Origin: an uncultured Bacillota bacterium
GTDB lineage: Bacteria > Bacillota_I > Bacilli_A > RF39 > UBA660
Assembly (NCBI GenBank): GCA_947165195.1
Contig: CAMUZJ010000014.1
Coordinates: 1-18,112, forward strand
Length of the DNA: 18,112 bases
Direction of reading: 5' to 3'
A program made the position numbers and the translations under genes. Under the pieces are notes generated by a model that did not search any database, was not told the origin of the DNA, and saw only the letters and a program-made list of their open reading frames with translations. This document shows, in pieces, positions 6,606 to 14,088 of this stretch. Numbering within the stretch: the first letter of the stretch is position 1; each line of letters begins with the position of its first letter.

Positions 6606-7901
6606 TTAAGATTTTTGGTAATTTAATAATTTATCTAATTTTAAAGTAATATCTTGTACAAAGAAATTATCTATAATTTTCGGTCTACAATCAATATAAT
6701 CATTATCTGTAATAATCTTATTTACTAGTGATAATCCTACTCCTCTATTTTTTCCTTTGGTACTATAATTACTACTAAATATTTGATCCAGTTCAATTTT
6801 CCCTACAAAATTATTTACAAATTCTCCATGCAACTCATTATTTTCTAAAAAGAAATGTATACTAATTAATTTTTCTTCTTGTTCTTTTACACAATCAATC
6901 ATATTATCAATTACTACGCCTAATACTGTTGCAAAATCTTTGTATTGCCTCTGGTCTAAATTTAAGCATATATCAGCTAGTTCATTACTAACAAATATTT
7001 CAATACTAGCACCTATTTCTTTCATTTTAATTAATTTGTTATTTAAAAAGTTCTTTACTCCTGGAAGAGGAATATAAGATAGATCACTTAACCAATAGTT
7101 TTTTACTTGTTCTTTATAATCTCCTAATAGGCAATCAAGATATTCTGATAAATCATTTTTTTCTTCTCCTATCATTGCCCTAAGCATTAATAATTGGTTT
7201 TTATTTTCATGAATTTGTTTTCTATAATTTCTATTTAATTCTTCATTTAATTTTGAATAGCTTGAGATTTCTTTATAATCTTCATTTACATTGTCTAATT
7301 GAAAGCTTTTATCGATTGAGTATATTAAACAAATGATTGCGATTGCTAGTATTATAAAATCTGTTGTTGTAATATTAAAACCTTGATAGAGATTATTAAA
7401 ACTTACATCAATAAACAATACTAGTAAAAGAATGATAGCTTTGTGCTTATTCGTTAATATTTTATAAAAAGCCTTATTTATATATTTTCTCATTAAATAC
7501 AAAATCACCAAACTGGATAAAAAAGAAATTGCGTGCAGTATAAATTTATCCATATTGTAACTTTCAAAATTAATAATTGAAAATGACCCACTAACAATGT
7601 AAGATATTATCAATTTTAGTAATAAATCGATGGTATAAATTAAGAAAGCTGCAAAAGTATTTATTAATTGATTTTTATGAAATATTACTCTATATAGTGG
7701 AATTAAAGCAAAAAAAATCAAGAAATTAGAAAATGATGATTTTATTAAGAAATTAATTATATAGCATAGTAAAGAAAATAAAAGCAATATTGCCATAGTT
7801 CTTTTTGTTATATAAATTTTTTCTTGAAATGCCAATGAACCAATTAAGTAACTGAAAAATGCATAGAGAAAAGAAGTTAAAAGACTAAGCGTTGCTGCCA
7901 T
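6606..7901 (-). CDS. AgrC-type sensor histidine kinase (GHKL, quorum-sensing class)
   Basis: A 431-aa membrane kinase. Residues 1-195 form about six hydrophobic membrane segments as in AgrC/FsrC/ComD-like sensors. The dimerisation and phosphoacceptor segment is RKQIHENKNQLL, with His231 in an HExxNxL context. The C-terminal GHKL ATPase domain has its N-box near VVIDNMID (Asn333) and a G-box at KNRGVGLSL (385-393). The family senses cyclic peptide signals and phosphorylates a LytTR regulator. The gene overlaps the response regulator by 17 nt, so the pair is probably translationally coupled. No agrB or agrD gene lies in the window, so the ligand source is unknown. The ribosome site is weak, as expected for coupling. 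Confidence 0.93.
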   Translation of the reverse strand: MAATLSLLTSFLYAFFSYLIGSLAFQEKIYITKRTMAILLLFSLLCYIINFLIKSSFSNFLIFFALIPLYRVIFHKNQLINTFAAFLIYTIDLLLKLIISYIVSGSFSIINFESYNMDKFILHAISFLSSLVILYLMRKYINKAFYKILTNKHKAIILLLVLFIDVSFNNLYQGFNITTTDFIILAIAIICLIYSIDKSFQLDNVNEDYKEISSYSKLNEELNRNYRKQIHENKNQLLMLRAMIGEEKNDLSEYLDCLLGDYKEQVKNYWLSDLSYIPLPGVKNFLNNKLIKMKEIGASIEIFVSNELADICLNLDQRQYKDFATVLGVVIDNMIDCVKEQEEKLISIHFFLENNELHGEFVNNFVGKIELDQIFSSNYSTKGKNRGVGLSLVNKIITDNDYIDCRPKIIDNFFVQDITLKLDKLLNYQKS

Positions 7902-8619
7902 TTAGCTTATTCATCTTCTCTCTTAGTATTTTTTTATTGCCCCTTGATAATAAATCTATTTTATTTTCTTTAAAATAGATAATTCCTGAATCATAATTTA
8001 TTTTTATTATTTTGTTTGCATTTACAATACAACTACGATGTGTCTTTATAAAATTTGTATTTTCTAATTCTTTTTCTAAATCAGAAATTGTTTTTCGAAC
8101 AGTATATTCCCTATTTTCACATACTATAATACTAGAATTATCATTTAAACTCTTTTCAAAATACACAATGTCATCATAAGGTAATGAAAAATAATCACCT
8201 TTATAAGAAAAATTGAAACTTGGTTTACTTGATGTTATTTCTAATGCTACTTTTAATGCATCTGTTAATTCCTGTTCTAGCTTTTTGTTTTTATTTATAA
8301 AATCTAACATTAGTATTTTTCCTGTAAAGCCTACTACTTTAAACTCCTCGTGGGATGTTACTACTATTATGGGACTACTCCAATCACCATTTTTTCTTAT
8401 TTTTCTGGCTAAATCTATTCCATTTAATCCAGGAACTTCTACATCAAGAATATATATTTTCTTGCCATTAATTTTTTCTATATATTCTAAAGTAGCATCC
8501 GTAAATTCTTTTATTTTATGGATTTTGTAATCTATTTTGGATTGACCCATTAATTTAATTATAATTTTTTCATGGAAACTTATATATTTTTCTTCATCTT
8601 CATATAGTATGAAGTTCAT
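7885..8619 (-). CDS. LytTR-family response regulator (AgrA type)
   Basis: A 244-aa DNA-binding response regulator. The receiver domain at 1-125 has acidic pocket residues in YEDEE (6-10), phosphoacceptor Asp59 in YILDVEVPGLNG, and Thr88 in IIVVTSH. The LytTR DNA-binding domain at about 138-244 contains the FIKTHRSCIVNANKI signature. It partners with the overlapping histidine kinase gene. AGAGGTGAT sits about 6 nt upstream of the ATG at 8619. The upstream ATG at 8640 lies before that site and is rejected. Expression probably starts at the extended -10 promoter at 8831-8839, giving a leader of about 200 nt. LytTR targets are typically peptide, bacteriocin or virulence loci, but none is identifiable here. 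Confidence 0.94.
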   Translation of the reverse strand: MNFILYEDEEKYISFHEKIIIKLMGQSKIDYKIHKIKEFTDATLEYIEKINGKKIYILDVEVPGLNGIDLARKIRKNGDWSSPIIVVTSHEEFKVVGFTGKILMLDFINKNKKLEQELTDALKVALEITSSKPSFNFSYKGDYFSLPYDDIVYFEKSLNDNSSIIVCENREYTVRKTISDLEKELENTNFIKTHRSCIVNANKIIKINYDSGIIYFKENKIDLLSRGNKKILREKMNKLNGSNA

Positions 8620-8883
8620 GTCTTTATCACCTCTTGTCATTAAACTCGTAAGTAACCATCTGAATTTTAAATATATTGTTTTATTAAAAAAAACTCTAAT
8701 TTTTTCATAACTCCTGTTATATTTGTATATTTATGCTACATCGTTAATCTAGGGATATTCCATTCTTTTTCTTTTCAGTTATTTTTTGGAATTCACCTAT
8801 ATATTTTAATTATCAACCTCCTCCACAAGAATTATAACACGTATCTTTGATAAATAAAGGAAATTTTTGATGAATTTTTGAAA
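8620..8883 (-). other. 264-bp leader/intergenic region of the two-component operon
   Basis: Holds the promoter, a GGAGGAGG run at 8824-8817 that is not followed by an ATG at useful spacing, and a possible 13-codon mini-ORF. That mini-ORF (AGGAG, TT, ATG, encoding MKKLEFFLIKQYI) is too short and too close to its site to call. No AgrD-sized peptide gene fits. Confidence 0.5.
8831..8839 (-). promoter_or_regulatory. Extended -10 promoter of the two-component operon
   Basis: TGTTATAAT on the minus strand, with TATAAT at 8836-8831. There is no good -35. The upstream position is occupied by a 16-bp motif also found at the ends of the 586-bp repeats. Confidence 0.6.
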
Positions 8884-10032
8884 TTAATTTGAGAAAAATT
8901 CTATTACAAATTCTTTAAAATTGGAGATTGGATTTTCATCTACTTCTACATATATTTGATTATCGTTTTTTTGAACATTAGAATATACTTCATTTGTATT
9001 AGGAGATGGATTTTCTAAATGAGTTGCATTACAGTTTGGTAGATAAACAGATAAACCATTTCTAGAATGGGTTTTTGAAAATTCATAATCACTTTTATTA
9101 AAGTAAGCATATCTGTCATATCCTGTATTATCCCATGTTAAATCCACATTATAATAATTTCCATCTATATATACTATATTCCATGCATGGTCACCAGAAG
9201 AGTATCCTGTAACATAGTAACAGGGAATATTTAGTTGTGTTAGAATATATTGAAAGGCCTTAGAGTATCCTGCACATACTGAGGAGTGATTTACAATAGC
9301 ACTATAGGCACTTTGATTGAATGGGGAATTAATTTCATAATGTAATAAATCTACTAAGGTATCATGGACAAATTTTTCTTTTTTTAAATCTGTAGAATAT
9401 TTTTTAGCTTTCTCTATTATCTCTTTTGCCATACTTTCAAATGCTCTTCTTTTTTCAGGAAAGTTATTATATGCAGTTTCGTTAAACTTTAAATAAATTG
9501 TATGGCAAGTACCTGTTAAATCATATTTAAAAGAATATTCATTTTCTACCCAAAACAATTCTGGGTGATCATACATAACAGCTTCTATAACATTCGTAAC
9601 ATCATTTTTATTAATAGAAATTACAGGTGTAAAGCTTTCTTCTAAATTCATAGCTTTATCATAAATTTGTTTATATAAACTCTGATACTTTTCATCTATC
9701 ATTGCATAATAAGGATAATATAGTGACTCTTCCTCAAAATTTACAAAATTTTTATTTATAGTTGAATAAGAGTCTTGAGAATTTATTTCTTTTTCTTGAG
9801 AATTTCTATCAACAAAGTCTTTTATAATATCGATTTCTTTAATACTATCAATATCGATTATATTATTGGTATCTATATCTACTTCTTTTAATTTTTTAGA
9901 TAAGGTACTAGTATGAACTTTTAATTCTTGAATAATATTATCAACATAAAGGTTAATTTCTTCAAAATGAAGAAAAAAGGTAATTGCTATAATAATAAAG
10001 AAAAAGCTTATTAGTTTTTTTAATATATTCAT
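8884..10032 (-). CDS. Secreted or membrane-anchored transglutaminase-like protein
   Basis: A 382-aa protein with an N-terminal hydrophobic segment (about 4-22) acting as signal or anchor, then a polar, Asp/Ile/Asn-rich linker (about 40-95). The transglutaminase-like cysteine domain spans about 215-300. The catalytic triad fits Cys253 (SSVCAGYSKAF), His282 (GDHAWNIVYIDG) and Asp297 (YYNVDLTWD). The HAWN and VDLTWD motifs are typical of bacterial cell-surface transglutaminase or protease-like proteins. It probably works outside the cell on surface proteins or peptides; the substrate is unknown. The start is the ATG at 10032 after GGGGGGATTTTT. Upstream TTG codons lie in the leader. The promoter is at 10133-10161, and a hairpin sits just before the ribosome site. 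Confidence 0.9.
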   Translation of the reverse strand: MNILKKLISFFFIIIAITFFLHFEEINLYVDNIIQELKVHTSTLSKKLKEVDIDTNNIIDIDSIKEIDIIKDFVDRNSQEKEINSQDSYSTINKNFVNFEEESLYYPYYAMIDEKYQSLYKQIYDKAMNLEESFTPVISINKNDVTNVIEAVMYDHPELFWVENEYSFKYDLTGTCHTIYLKFNETAYNNFPEKRRAFESMAKEIIEKAKKYSTDLKKEKFVHDTLVDLLHYEINSPFNQSAYSAIVNHSSVCAGYSKAFQYILTQLNIPCYYVTGYSSGDHAWNIVYIDGNYYNVDLTWDNTGYDRYAYFNKSDYEFSKTHSRNGLSVYLPNCNATHLENPSPNTNEVYSNVQKNDNQIYVEVDENPISNFKEFVIEFFSN

Positions 10033-10044
10033 AAAAATCCCCCC

Positions 10045-10073
10045 AAACAAAAGAATGAAACAAATTCATTCTT
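10045..10073 (-). promoter_or_regulatory. Hairpin immediately upstream of the transglutaminase ribosome site
   Basis: Minus strand: AAGAATGAA (10073-10065), 5-nt loop, TTCATTCTT (10059-10051), then TTGTTT and the GGGGGGA site. It is a 9-bp perfect stem that may act as a weak terminator, attenuator or mRNA stabiliser. Confidence 0.5.
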
Positions 10074-10132
10074 ATTAAACAACAATTGTATTCATTTATT
10101 ATATAAATATGCTTATTACTTCAATAGTATAT

Positions 10133-10161
10133 ATTTTACTTTTAAAATTTTTTTATATCAA
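10133..10161 (-). promoter_or_regulatory. Promoter of the transglutaminase gene
   Basis: TTGATA at 10161-10156, a 17-nt spacer and TAAAAT at 10138-10133, giving a leader of about 95 nt. Confidence 0.6.
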
Positions 10162-10196
10162 TAATAAGTGTCAAATTTTTAATTTTTCTAGAACAA

Positions 10197-10301
10197 TAAG
10201 TAAATTATTTTCAATAATACACTTACCAAATCTCACGATTTGTTTTTTTTCTTCACAGGAATTTCTTCCTCGACAGACCATTTTTCCGGCAGTCGCTACC
10301 G
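10197..10301 (-). ncRNA. Candidate structured small RNA (four hairpins in a row)
   Basis: Minus-strand order: CGGUAG-CGA-CUGCCG (10301-10287, with a U.G pair that becomes a C.A mismatch on the other strand); AGGAA-GAAA-UUCCU (10270-10257); CAAAUC-GUGA-GAUUUG (10242-10227); and a 13-bp stem with a GAA loop (10225-10197, one G.U and one U.U) followed by UUGUUCU. Two loops are GNRA only on this strand. The first part is a GC-rich island in very AT-rich DNA. No known riboswitch or RNA family was recognised, the promoter is unclear and the 5' end is unknown. A degenerate protein remnant is the main alternative. Confidence 0.35.
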
Positions 10302-10507
10302 TACGTATTTTATTTAACTGTAATTATTTCTTTAATTTAACTAAAACGGGAAGTTCCAAGGACTATTGTTGGTCAATAAAAAATTAAATAATACAAAAAT
10401 AGTAAGACTTATAAATAACTAAAATTAGTTATTTTAACCCTGCCTTTTTCACGTATAATTGTTCTATAATAGTACTTTTCATGATTTAGCATGAATTTCC
10501 TATTATA

Positions 10508-10539
10508 TAAAAAAAGCAATGTTTATTTTTATTATTGCT
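10508..10539 (-). terminator. Intrinsic terminator overlapping the flavodoxin stop codon
   Basis: Minus strand: AGCAAT (10539-10534), 13-nt loop, ATTGCT (10520-10515), then TTTTTTTAT. Confidence 0.75.
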
Positions 10540-11011
10540 CTTTTTGTTCTAAATTATTCAACCAATCTTCAAAATCATATAGATTTATTAATCTATCTCC
10601 CTCAAATTTTAAACTAATTGGATTCTTTATATTTGCACCTGTTATTTTTTCAATATTTTCAAATGTTCTTCCTAGCCAGCCTCCATTGGTTGCAACTGGT
10701 ATAATAGTTTTTCCTTTTAATGGATAGTTATGTAAAAATGTGTTTACAGGACTTGCAACACTATACCACCATACAGGTGTACATAAAATAATTTCTTCAT
10801 AATTTGCTATTTTTATATCTAGTTTTTCTATATCTGGTTGATAATCTAGAGGAACTAATTTTTCTTCAGAGTCAACTACCTTTTGATAATCGGTAGAATA
10901 GTCTTCTACTGGCTTTATTTCAACCATATCATATCCATATTTTTCATGAATTTTTTCAGCAATCTTTCTAGTATTATTTGAATAGGAATAAAAAATAATT
11001 ATTCTTTTCAT
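10532..11011 (-). CDS. Flavodoxin-family protein
   Basis: A 159-aa cytoplasmic FMN-binding electron carrier or reductase-like protein. The phosphate-binding loop is YSYSNNTRKIAE at 8-19. The second FMN loop, CTPVWWYSVASPVNTFL at about 78-94, and ATNGGWLGRTFENI at about 107-120 match the flavodoxin-4-like family of short flavoproteins. The redox partner is unknown. TGGAGGTG precedes the start. It has its own extended -10 (TGTTATAAT, 11040-11035) in the 43-nt gap after the ZIP gene and its own terminator, so it can be expressed separately from the transporter. Confidence 0.92.
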   Translation of the reverse strand: MKRIIIFYSYSNNTRKIAEKIHEKYGYDMVEIKPVEDYSTDYQKVVDSEEKLVPLDYQPDIEKLDIKIANYEEIILCTPVWWYSVASPVNTFLHNYPLKGKTIIPVATNGGWLGRTFENIEKITGANIKNPISLKFEGDRLINLYDFEDWLNNLEQKEQ

Positions 11012-11034
11012 TAAAACACCTCCACATCACTGTA

Positions 11035-11043
11035 ATTATAACA
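11035..11043 (-). promoter_or_regulatory. Extended -10 promoter of the flavodoxin gene
   Basis: TGTTATAAT with TATAAT at 11040-11035. The -35 (TTTGGC at 17 nt) lies at the end of the ZIP coding region. Confidence 0.6.
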
Positions 11044-11054
11044 CAAAATGGAAA

Positions 11055-11789
11055 TTAGCCAAAACAAACATCTAAAATCATCATAATTAAAAATCCTATC
11101 GAGAAAAATATAGTTGCATATTTATAATTTTTACTACTTTCAGGAATTAGTTCATCTACGACTACAAAAATCATAGCACCTGCGGCAAAACTAAGTAAAA
11201 ATGGAAGAATGGGTACTACTATTCCTGTTAGTAGTAAAGTGAAAAAGCCTGCGATTGGTTCAACGATTCCAGAAAGAGTTCCCATTAGAAAAGCTTTCCA
11301 TTTCCCATAGCCTTTGCATTTTAATGGCAAAGAAATAATAGAGCCCTCTGGAATATTTTGAATGGCAATTCCTAAAGATAGAGCCATAGCAGAAGATAAC
11401 GCTACTCCTGTATTTTCCATCATTGCTCCTGCAAGGCAGACACCTACTGCCATTCCTTCTGGAATATTATGTAAAACAATTGCTGTAATCATTTTTGAAA
11501 GTCGACTGTTGTTATCGTCGTATGCTGTATTATTTTTACTATAAATGATAAATAATAGAAGAATTCCTATAGAAAATCCTACTGTTGCAGGTAAAAAAGA
11601 CATATCTTTTACCATTTCTATTGAAGGAATTAACAATGACCAAATAGATGCTGCTACCATAATACCAGAAGCAAAGGATAAAAGCATCTTTTCTGTATTT
11701 TTAGCTAATTTATTTTTTAAGAAAAAGACAAAAGCTGACCCTATCGTTGTTCCTAAAAATGGTATTAATAATCCTATTAAAAGATTCAT
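11055..11789 (-). CDS. ZIP-family divalent metal transporter (GufA/ZupT-like)
   Basis: A 244-aa inner-membrane protein with about eight hydrophobic segments. It carries the two ZIP metal-site helices, HNIPEG at 107-112 and QNIPEG at 144-149, and a DELIPE acidic motif at 212-217 typical of the bacterial GufA branch. In the second helix the first ligand is Gln rather than His, as often seen in this branch. It probably moves Zn2+ or other divalent cations; the ion and regulator are not indicated. AAAGGAGGATGTAAA precedes the ATG. The gene starts 26 nt after the upstream terminator, with only a poor promoter candidate (TATACT), so partial readthrough from the 86-aa gene is possible. Confidence 0.94.
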   Translation of the reverse strand: MNLLIGLLIPFLGTTIGSAFVFFLKNKLAKNTEKMLLSFASGIMVAASIWSLLIPSIEMVKDMSFLPATVGFSIGILLLFIIYSKNNTAYDDNNSRLSKMITAIVLHNIPEGMAVGVCLAGAMMENTGVALSSAMALSLGIAIQNIPEGSIISLPLKCKGYGKWKAFLMGTLSGIVEPIAGFFTLLLTGIVVPILPFLLSFAAGAMIFVVVDELIPESSKNYKYATIFFSIGFLIMMILDVCFG

Positions 11790-11813
11790 TTTACATCCTC
11801 CTTTAATAGTATA

Positions 11814-11841
11814 TGAAAAAAAGTAGATTGCTCTACTTTCG
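11814..11841 (-). terminator. Intrinsic terminator after the 86-aa gene
   Basis: Minus strand: AAAGTAGA (11839-11832), GCAA loop, TCTACTTT (11827-11820), then TTTTC. The stem is 8 bp and perfect. Confidence 0.85.
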
Positions 11842-11842
11842 A

Positions 11843-12103
11843 TTATTGAATACTTTTTTCTGCTACTTTTTTATCTACTTTTTCTGCTACCTTATTTAAA
11901 AAATCTATAGTAAGTCCACTTAAAAAAGCATCAGGCAAATAATGAATGTCATTATATCCTAAGACATCATCATAAGTAGCTAAATAATCATCATTTCTTA
12001 AAAAATCCAAATATTCTTCATATTCCATATTATTTAATAATTTATCTAATTGTTGATCGATTCTATCAATCATAGATATTTGTTCTTTTGATAAGCTACT
12101 CAT
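11843..12103 (-). CDS. Small acidic protein of unknown function, 86 aa
   Basis: Not recognised. The first half is predicted helical and acidic (QISMIDRIDQQLDKLLNNMEYEEYLDFLRNDDY). The middle has YLATYDDVLGYNDIHYLPDAFLSG. The end is a Lys/Glu/Val helix with a repeated VAEK pattern (KVAEKVDKKVAEK). No signal peptide, cysteine or metal motif. GGAGG sits 8 nt before the ATG. It has its own promoter (TTGAAT, 17 nt, TAAAAT at 12142-12170) and terminator. The size and balanced charge suggest a soluble adaptor or regulator, but this is only an impression. Confidence 0.75.
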   Translation of the reverse strand: MSSLSKEQISMIDRIDQQLDKLLNNMEYEEYLDFLRNDDYLATYDDVLGYNDIHYLPDAFLSGLTIDFLNKVAEKVDKKVAEKSIQ

Positions 12104-12141
12104 ACTAAAACCTCCAGCTAGTATTACCCCTTACTAAATAT

Positions 12142-12170
12142 ATTTTACATAAAAGTGATATCTTATTCAA
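12142..12170 (-). promoter_or_regulatory. Promoter of the 86-aa gene
   Basis: TTGAAT at 12170-12165, a 17-nt spacer and TAAAAT at 12147-12142. Confidence 0.65.
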
Positions 12171-12180
12171 TAATTTTTCT

Positions 12181-12209
12181 ATAGAAAAAGTACGCTTATA
12201 ACGTACTAT
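12181..12209 (-). terminator. Intrinsic terminator after the TasA-like gene
   Basis: Minus strand: AGTACG (12207-12202), 7-nt loop, CGTACT (12194-12189), then TTTTC. Confidence 0.7.
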
Positions 12210-12213
12210 CATT

Positions 12214-13353
12214 TTAATCTATCGGAATACTAGTTGTTGGAATAACAATAACGGGACGAATTCCAGTAGTGGCAGAATATTCTTTACTCTCAATACTACC
12301 AGAAGTATTCATTGTTAATACTGTATCAGTAGAATGTGCAGTACCTATCCAATAATTGGTAGAGTAAATAAATTTTTTTGCATCATCAATACCTGTACAA
12401 AGGCTTTCTTGACAACCTAATTGTATGGCTTCTTGATTGGTTAGAATTCTTCCTTCTATAGTAGTTGCTCCTAATAATTTTAATTGATTAATATAGTTTT
12501 CAACATAGTAAGCAATGCTATAATTTTCTCCATTATTACTATTTAATTCTTTTGTATATATGTCATTACTATCAAATGCATTTCCATAATCACTTAGTAA
12601 AGTATCATTTTCTATCCAGTAATTTCTATTAGAAAATGCATGAATTAATGTATTATTATCTTTTAATTGAACATTATTTGTAGTATCTAAATTATATTTT
12701 GCAAGTAATACGGTATTGTTATTATCTGTACTTACTATATTAAACATTTCATTTTCGATTGCTAATTCATCTCCAACTGCTAAATTTTCTCCTGCTTGAC
12801 TAACTACTCTAATAAAGTCTTTTGCTTTTGCACTATTATCAGCTTGTTCAAATTCTACTTCAAATCTAAGGGATACTGCTTCATCTACTTTTGGTAAGTC
12901 TTCTGCTGTAATATCATCTCGATATTTGACTCTTACAATGTAAGTTTCTGTAGTATCATGTGCTAAACTGTCTTTTTCTTTTACGTTAGAAAGATTAGCA
13001 TAAGTAACGGAATATTCTAAATATTTTTTTTGTGTTTCTGTTAATCCTGTATTGGTTACACTTTTAATCATTGTATCAATGCTACCTTCATTTACGGCAT
13101 CCACACGAAACTCTAAAAAGTCTCCTGGAAAATCTAAATCTACTACGTAATCTACTGCTGTATTATTTGTTCCTGTTATTGTAGGTGTAGTTGCACTTCC
13201 CGCTGTAACCACTAGATTTTCAAAATGAACATCCCAGCTACTAGCACTTAAAGTAGCATTACCTATAATGTTTAATTGACTGGATAAATAAGCAAATCCA
13301 ACACTAATAAATAGTATTGAACCCATTATTGTATAAAATCCCCATTTTCTCAT
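12214..13353 (-). CDS. Secreted surface protein with TasA/camelysin-like N-terminal half
   Basis: A 379-aa exported protein. Residues 1-28 form a signal or anchor (MRKWGFYTIMGSILFISVGFAYLSS). Residues about 29-175 resemble the beta-rich TasA/camelysin (SipW-dependent) type: NATLSASSWDVHFENLVVTAGSA, VDAVNEGSIDTMI, ending SLRFEVEFEQA. The C-terminal half, about 180-379, looks like a separate extracellular module (ENEMFNIVSTDNNNTVLLAKYNL, RNYWIENDTLL, STNYWIGTA, TTGIRPVIVIP), a pattern seen in secreted proteins of gut Bacilli. No LPXTG or lipobox was found, and no SipW-like peptidase is in the window. A fibre or matrix role is inferred only. The promoter is TTGACT, 17 nt, TAAAAT (13407-13379). 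The ribosome site (GGATGGGA) is modest. Confidence 0.85.
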   Translation of the reverse strand: MRKWGFYTIMGSILFISVGFAYLSSQLNIIGNATLSASSWDVHFENLVVTAGSATTPTITGTNNTAVDYVVDLDFPGDFLEFRVDAVNEGSIDTMIKSVTNTGLTETQKKYLEYSVTYANLSNVKEKDSLAHDTTETYIVRVKYRDDITAEDLPKVDEAVSLRFEVEFEQADNSAKAKDFIRVVSQAGENLAVGDELAIENEMFNIVSTDNNNTVLLAKYNLDTTNNVQLKDNNTLIHAFSNRNYWIENDTLLSDYGNAFDSNDIYTKELNSNNGENYSIAYYVENYINQLKLLGATTIEGRILTNQEAIQLGCQESLCTGIDDAKKFIYSTNYWIGTAHSTDTVLTMNTSGSIESKEYSATTGIRPVIVIPTTSIPID

Positions 13354-13378
13354 ATCAATCCCATCCTATTCTAGATTC

Positions 13379-13407
13379 ATTTTACTAAAATTTGCATAAT
13401 TAGTCAA
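13379..13407 (-). promoter_or_regulatory. Promoter of the TasA-like gene
   Basis: TTGACT at 13407-13402, a 17-nt spacer and TAAAAT at 13384-13379. Confidence 0.75.
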
Positions 13408-13442
13408 TGAAATTGCTAAAAAGGAAAAGTTGTTTTTTTGTT

Positions 13443-13982
13443 TTAATTTCTCTTATATATAGTTTTAAAAACGGTTCTTATTAATGGTTGAATAAAGAAT
13501 AATTGAGAGAAAAAAGCAAACGGAAAGTTTAAACATACCAATTTGAAATAATTTGCCAAAAATGTAAATGCATTAAATCCATCATCATATGGATAGTATA
13601 AGATGTTTGCTATAAAACTCATTAATGGACACATAATAGCTACTGTCGATGCAATAATAGCTGTTTCAAATAATACAGGATGAGTTTCTTTTGGATTGAA
13701 ATTCATACTAGCAAATTTAAATGATAATGGTTGTCCAAATAGACATTCTAAGGAAAAAGCAAATATGGATTCTACTAAAATTACGATCCATATTGGTAAG
13801 TAATTTGCAAGCATATATACTCCTCCTTGAGAATTGATTGCTCCTATTACACTATTCATTCCTGTTGTAGTCATTAAATTTGTTCCATTTACCACATATA
13901 AACTGTAAAATACAAAAGCATGTACTGTTATTATGACAGTAAGGAAGGCAAATACCATTCGCTCTTTTTGATTTCTAGGCAT
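13443..13982 (-). CDS. DUF2798-like integral membrane protein
   Basis: A 179-aa protein with four likely membrane segments (about 10-30, 60-82, 103-127, 140-166). It begins MPRNQKERMVFAF, the usual opening of DUF2798 proteins, and looks like two tandem two-helix repeats, the second starting near FETAIIASTVA. The function of the family is not established. The start at 13982 is preceded by AAAGGAG. The in-frame ATG at 14030 lies inside the leader hairpin and is rejected. A promoter at 14089-14116 and a large hairpin with a T8 tract (14004-14070) lie between it and map, so expression may be attenuated. Confidence 0.82.
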   Translation of the reverse strand: MPRNQKERMVFAFLTVIITVHAFVFYSLYVVNGTNLMTTTGMNSVIGAINSQGGVYMLANYLPIWIVILVESIFAFSLECLFGQPLSFKFASMNFNPKETHPVLFETAIIASTVAIMCPLMSFIANILYYPYDDGFNAFTFLANYFKLVCLNFPFAFFSQLFFIQPLIRTVFKTIYKRN

Positions 13983-14003
13983 ACTAATAATCTCCTTTCT
14001 AAC

Positions 14004-14070
14004 AAAAAAAACACACCTAGTACTTAACATAATTCTGTAATCAGATTTACGTGCTAAGCACTACATGTGT
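14004..14070 (-). terminator. Large terminator-like leader hairpin upstream of the DUF2798-like gene
   Basis: On the minus strand ACACATGTAGTGCTTAGC (14070-14053) pairs with GTTAAGTACTAGGTGT, using two G.U pairs and a few mismatches, around a loop that itself holds GTAA/TTAC. Eight T residues follow (14011-14004). It lies downstream of the predicted start site (about 14080), so it could attenuate the gene. It also ends any readthrough from map. An alternative GTGC/GCAC hairpin would disrupt it. Confidence 0.6.
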
Positions 14071-14088
14071 CAAATATGTCAAATAAAA

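Larger units (their letters stand above)
10051..10531. other. 481-bp region without a protein gene
   Basis: Between flavodoxin and the transglutaminase gene. It contains the flavodoxin terminator, an 8-bp palindrome (ATAACTAA/TTAGTTAT at 10416-10433), the hairpin cluster at 10197-10301, the transglutaminase promoter and its leader hairpin. The 92-codon plus-strand frame here has no ribosome site and no protein-like character. Confidence 0.7.

Noticed and set aside
8696..8735. 13-codon mini-ORF MKKLEFFLIKQYI as a signal peptide (AgrD-like)
   Set aside because: Too short, lacks the Cys or Ser ring residue and charged tail of AgrD, and the ribosome site is too close.
10227..10250. Plus-strand terminator (CAAATC/GATTTG followed by T8)
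   Set aside because: It would fit, but no plus-strand gene or promoter precedes it. The same stem has a GNRA loop on the minus strand.
10109..10387. 92-codon plus-strand ORF
   Set aside because: No ribosome site, low-complexity F/I/L/N/S composition, opposite to all genes, and it lies over minus-strand hairpins.
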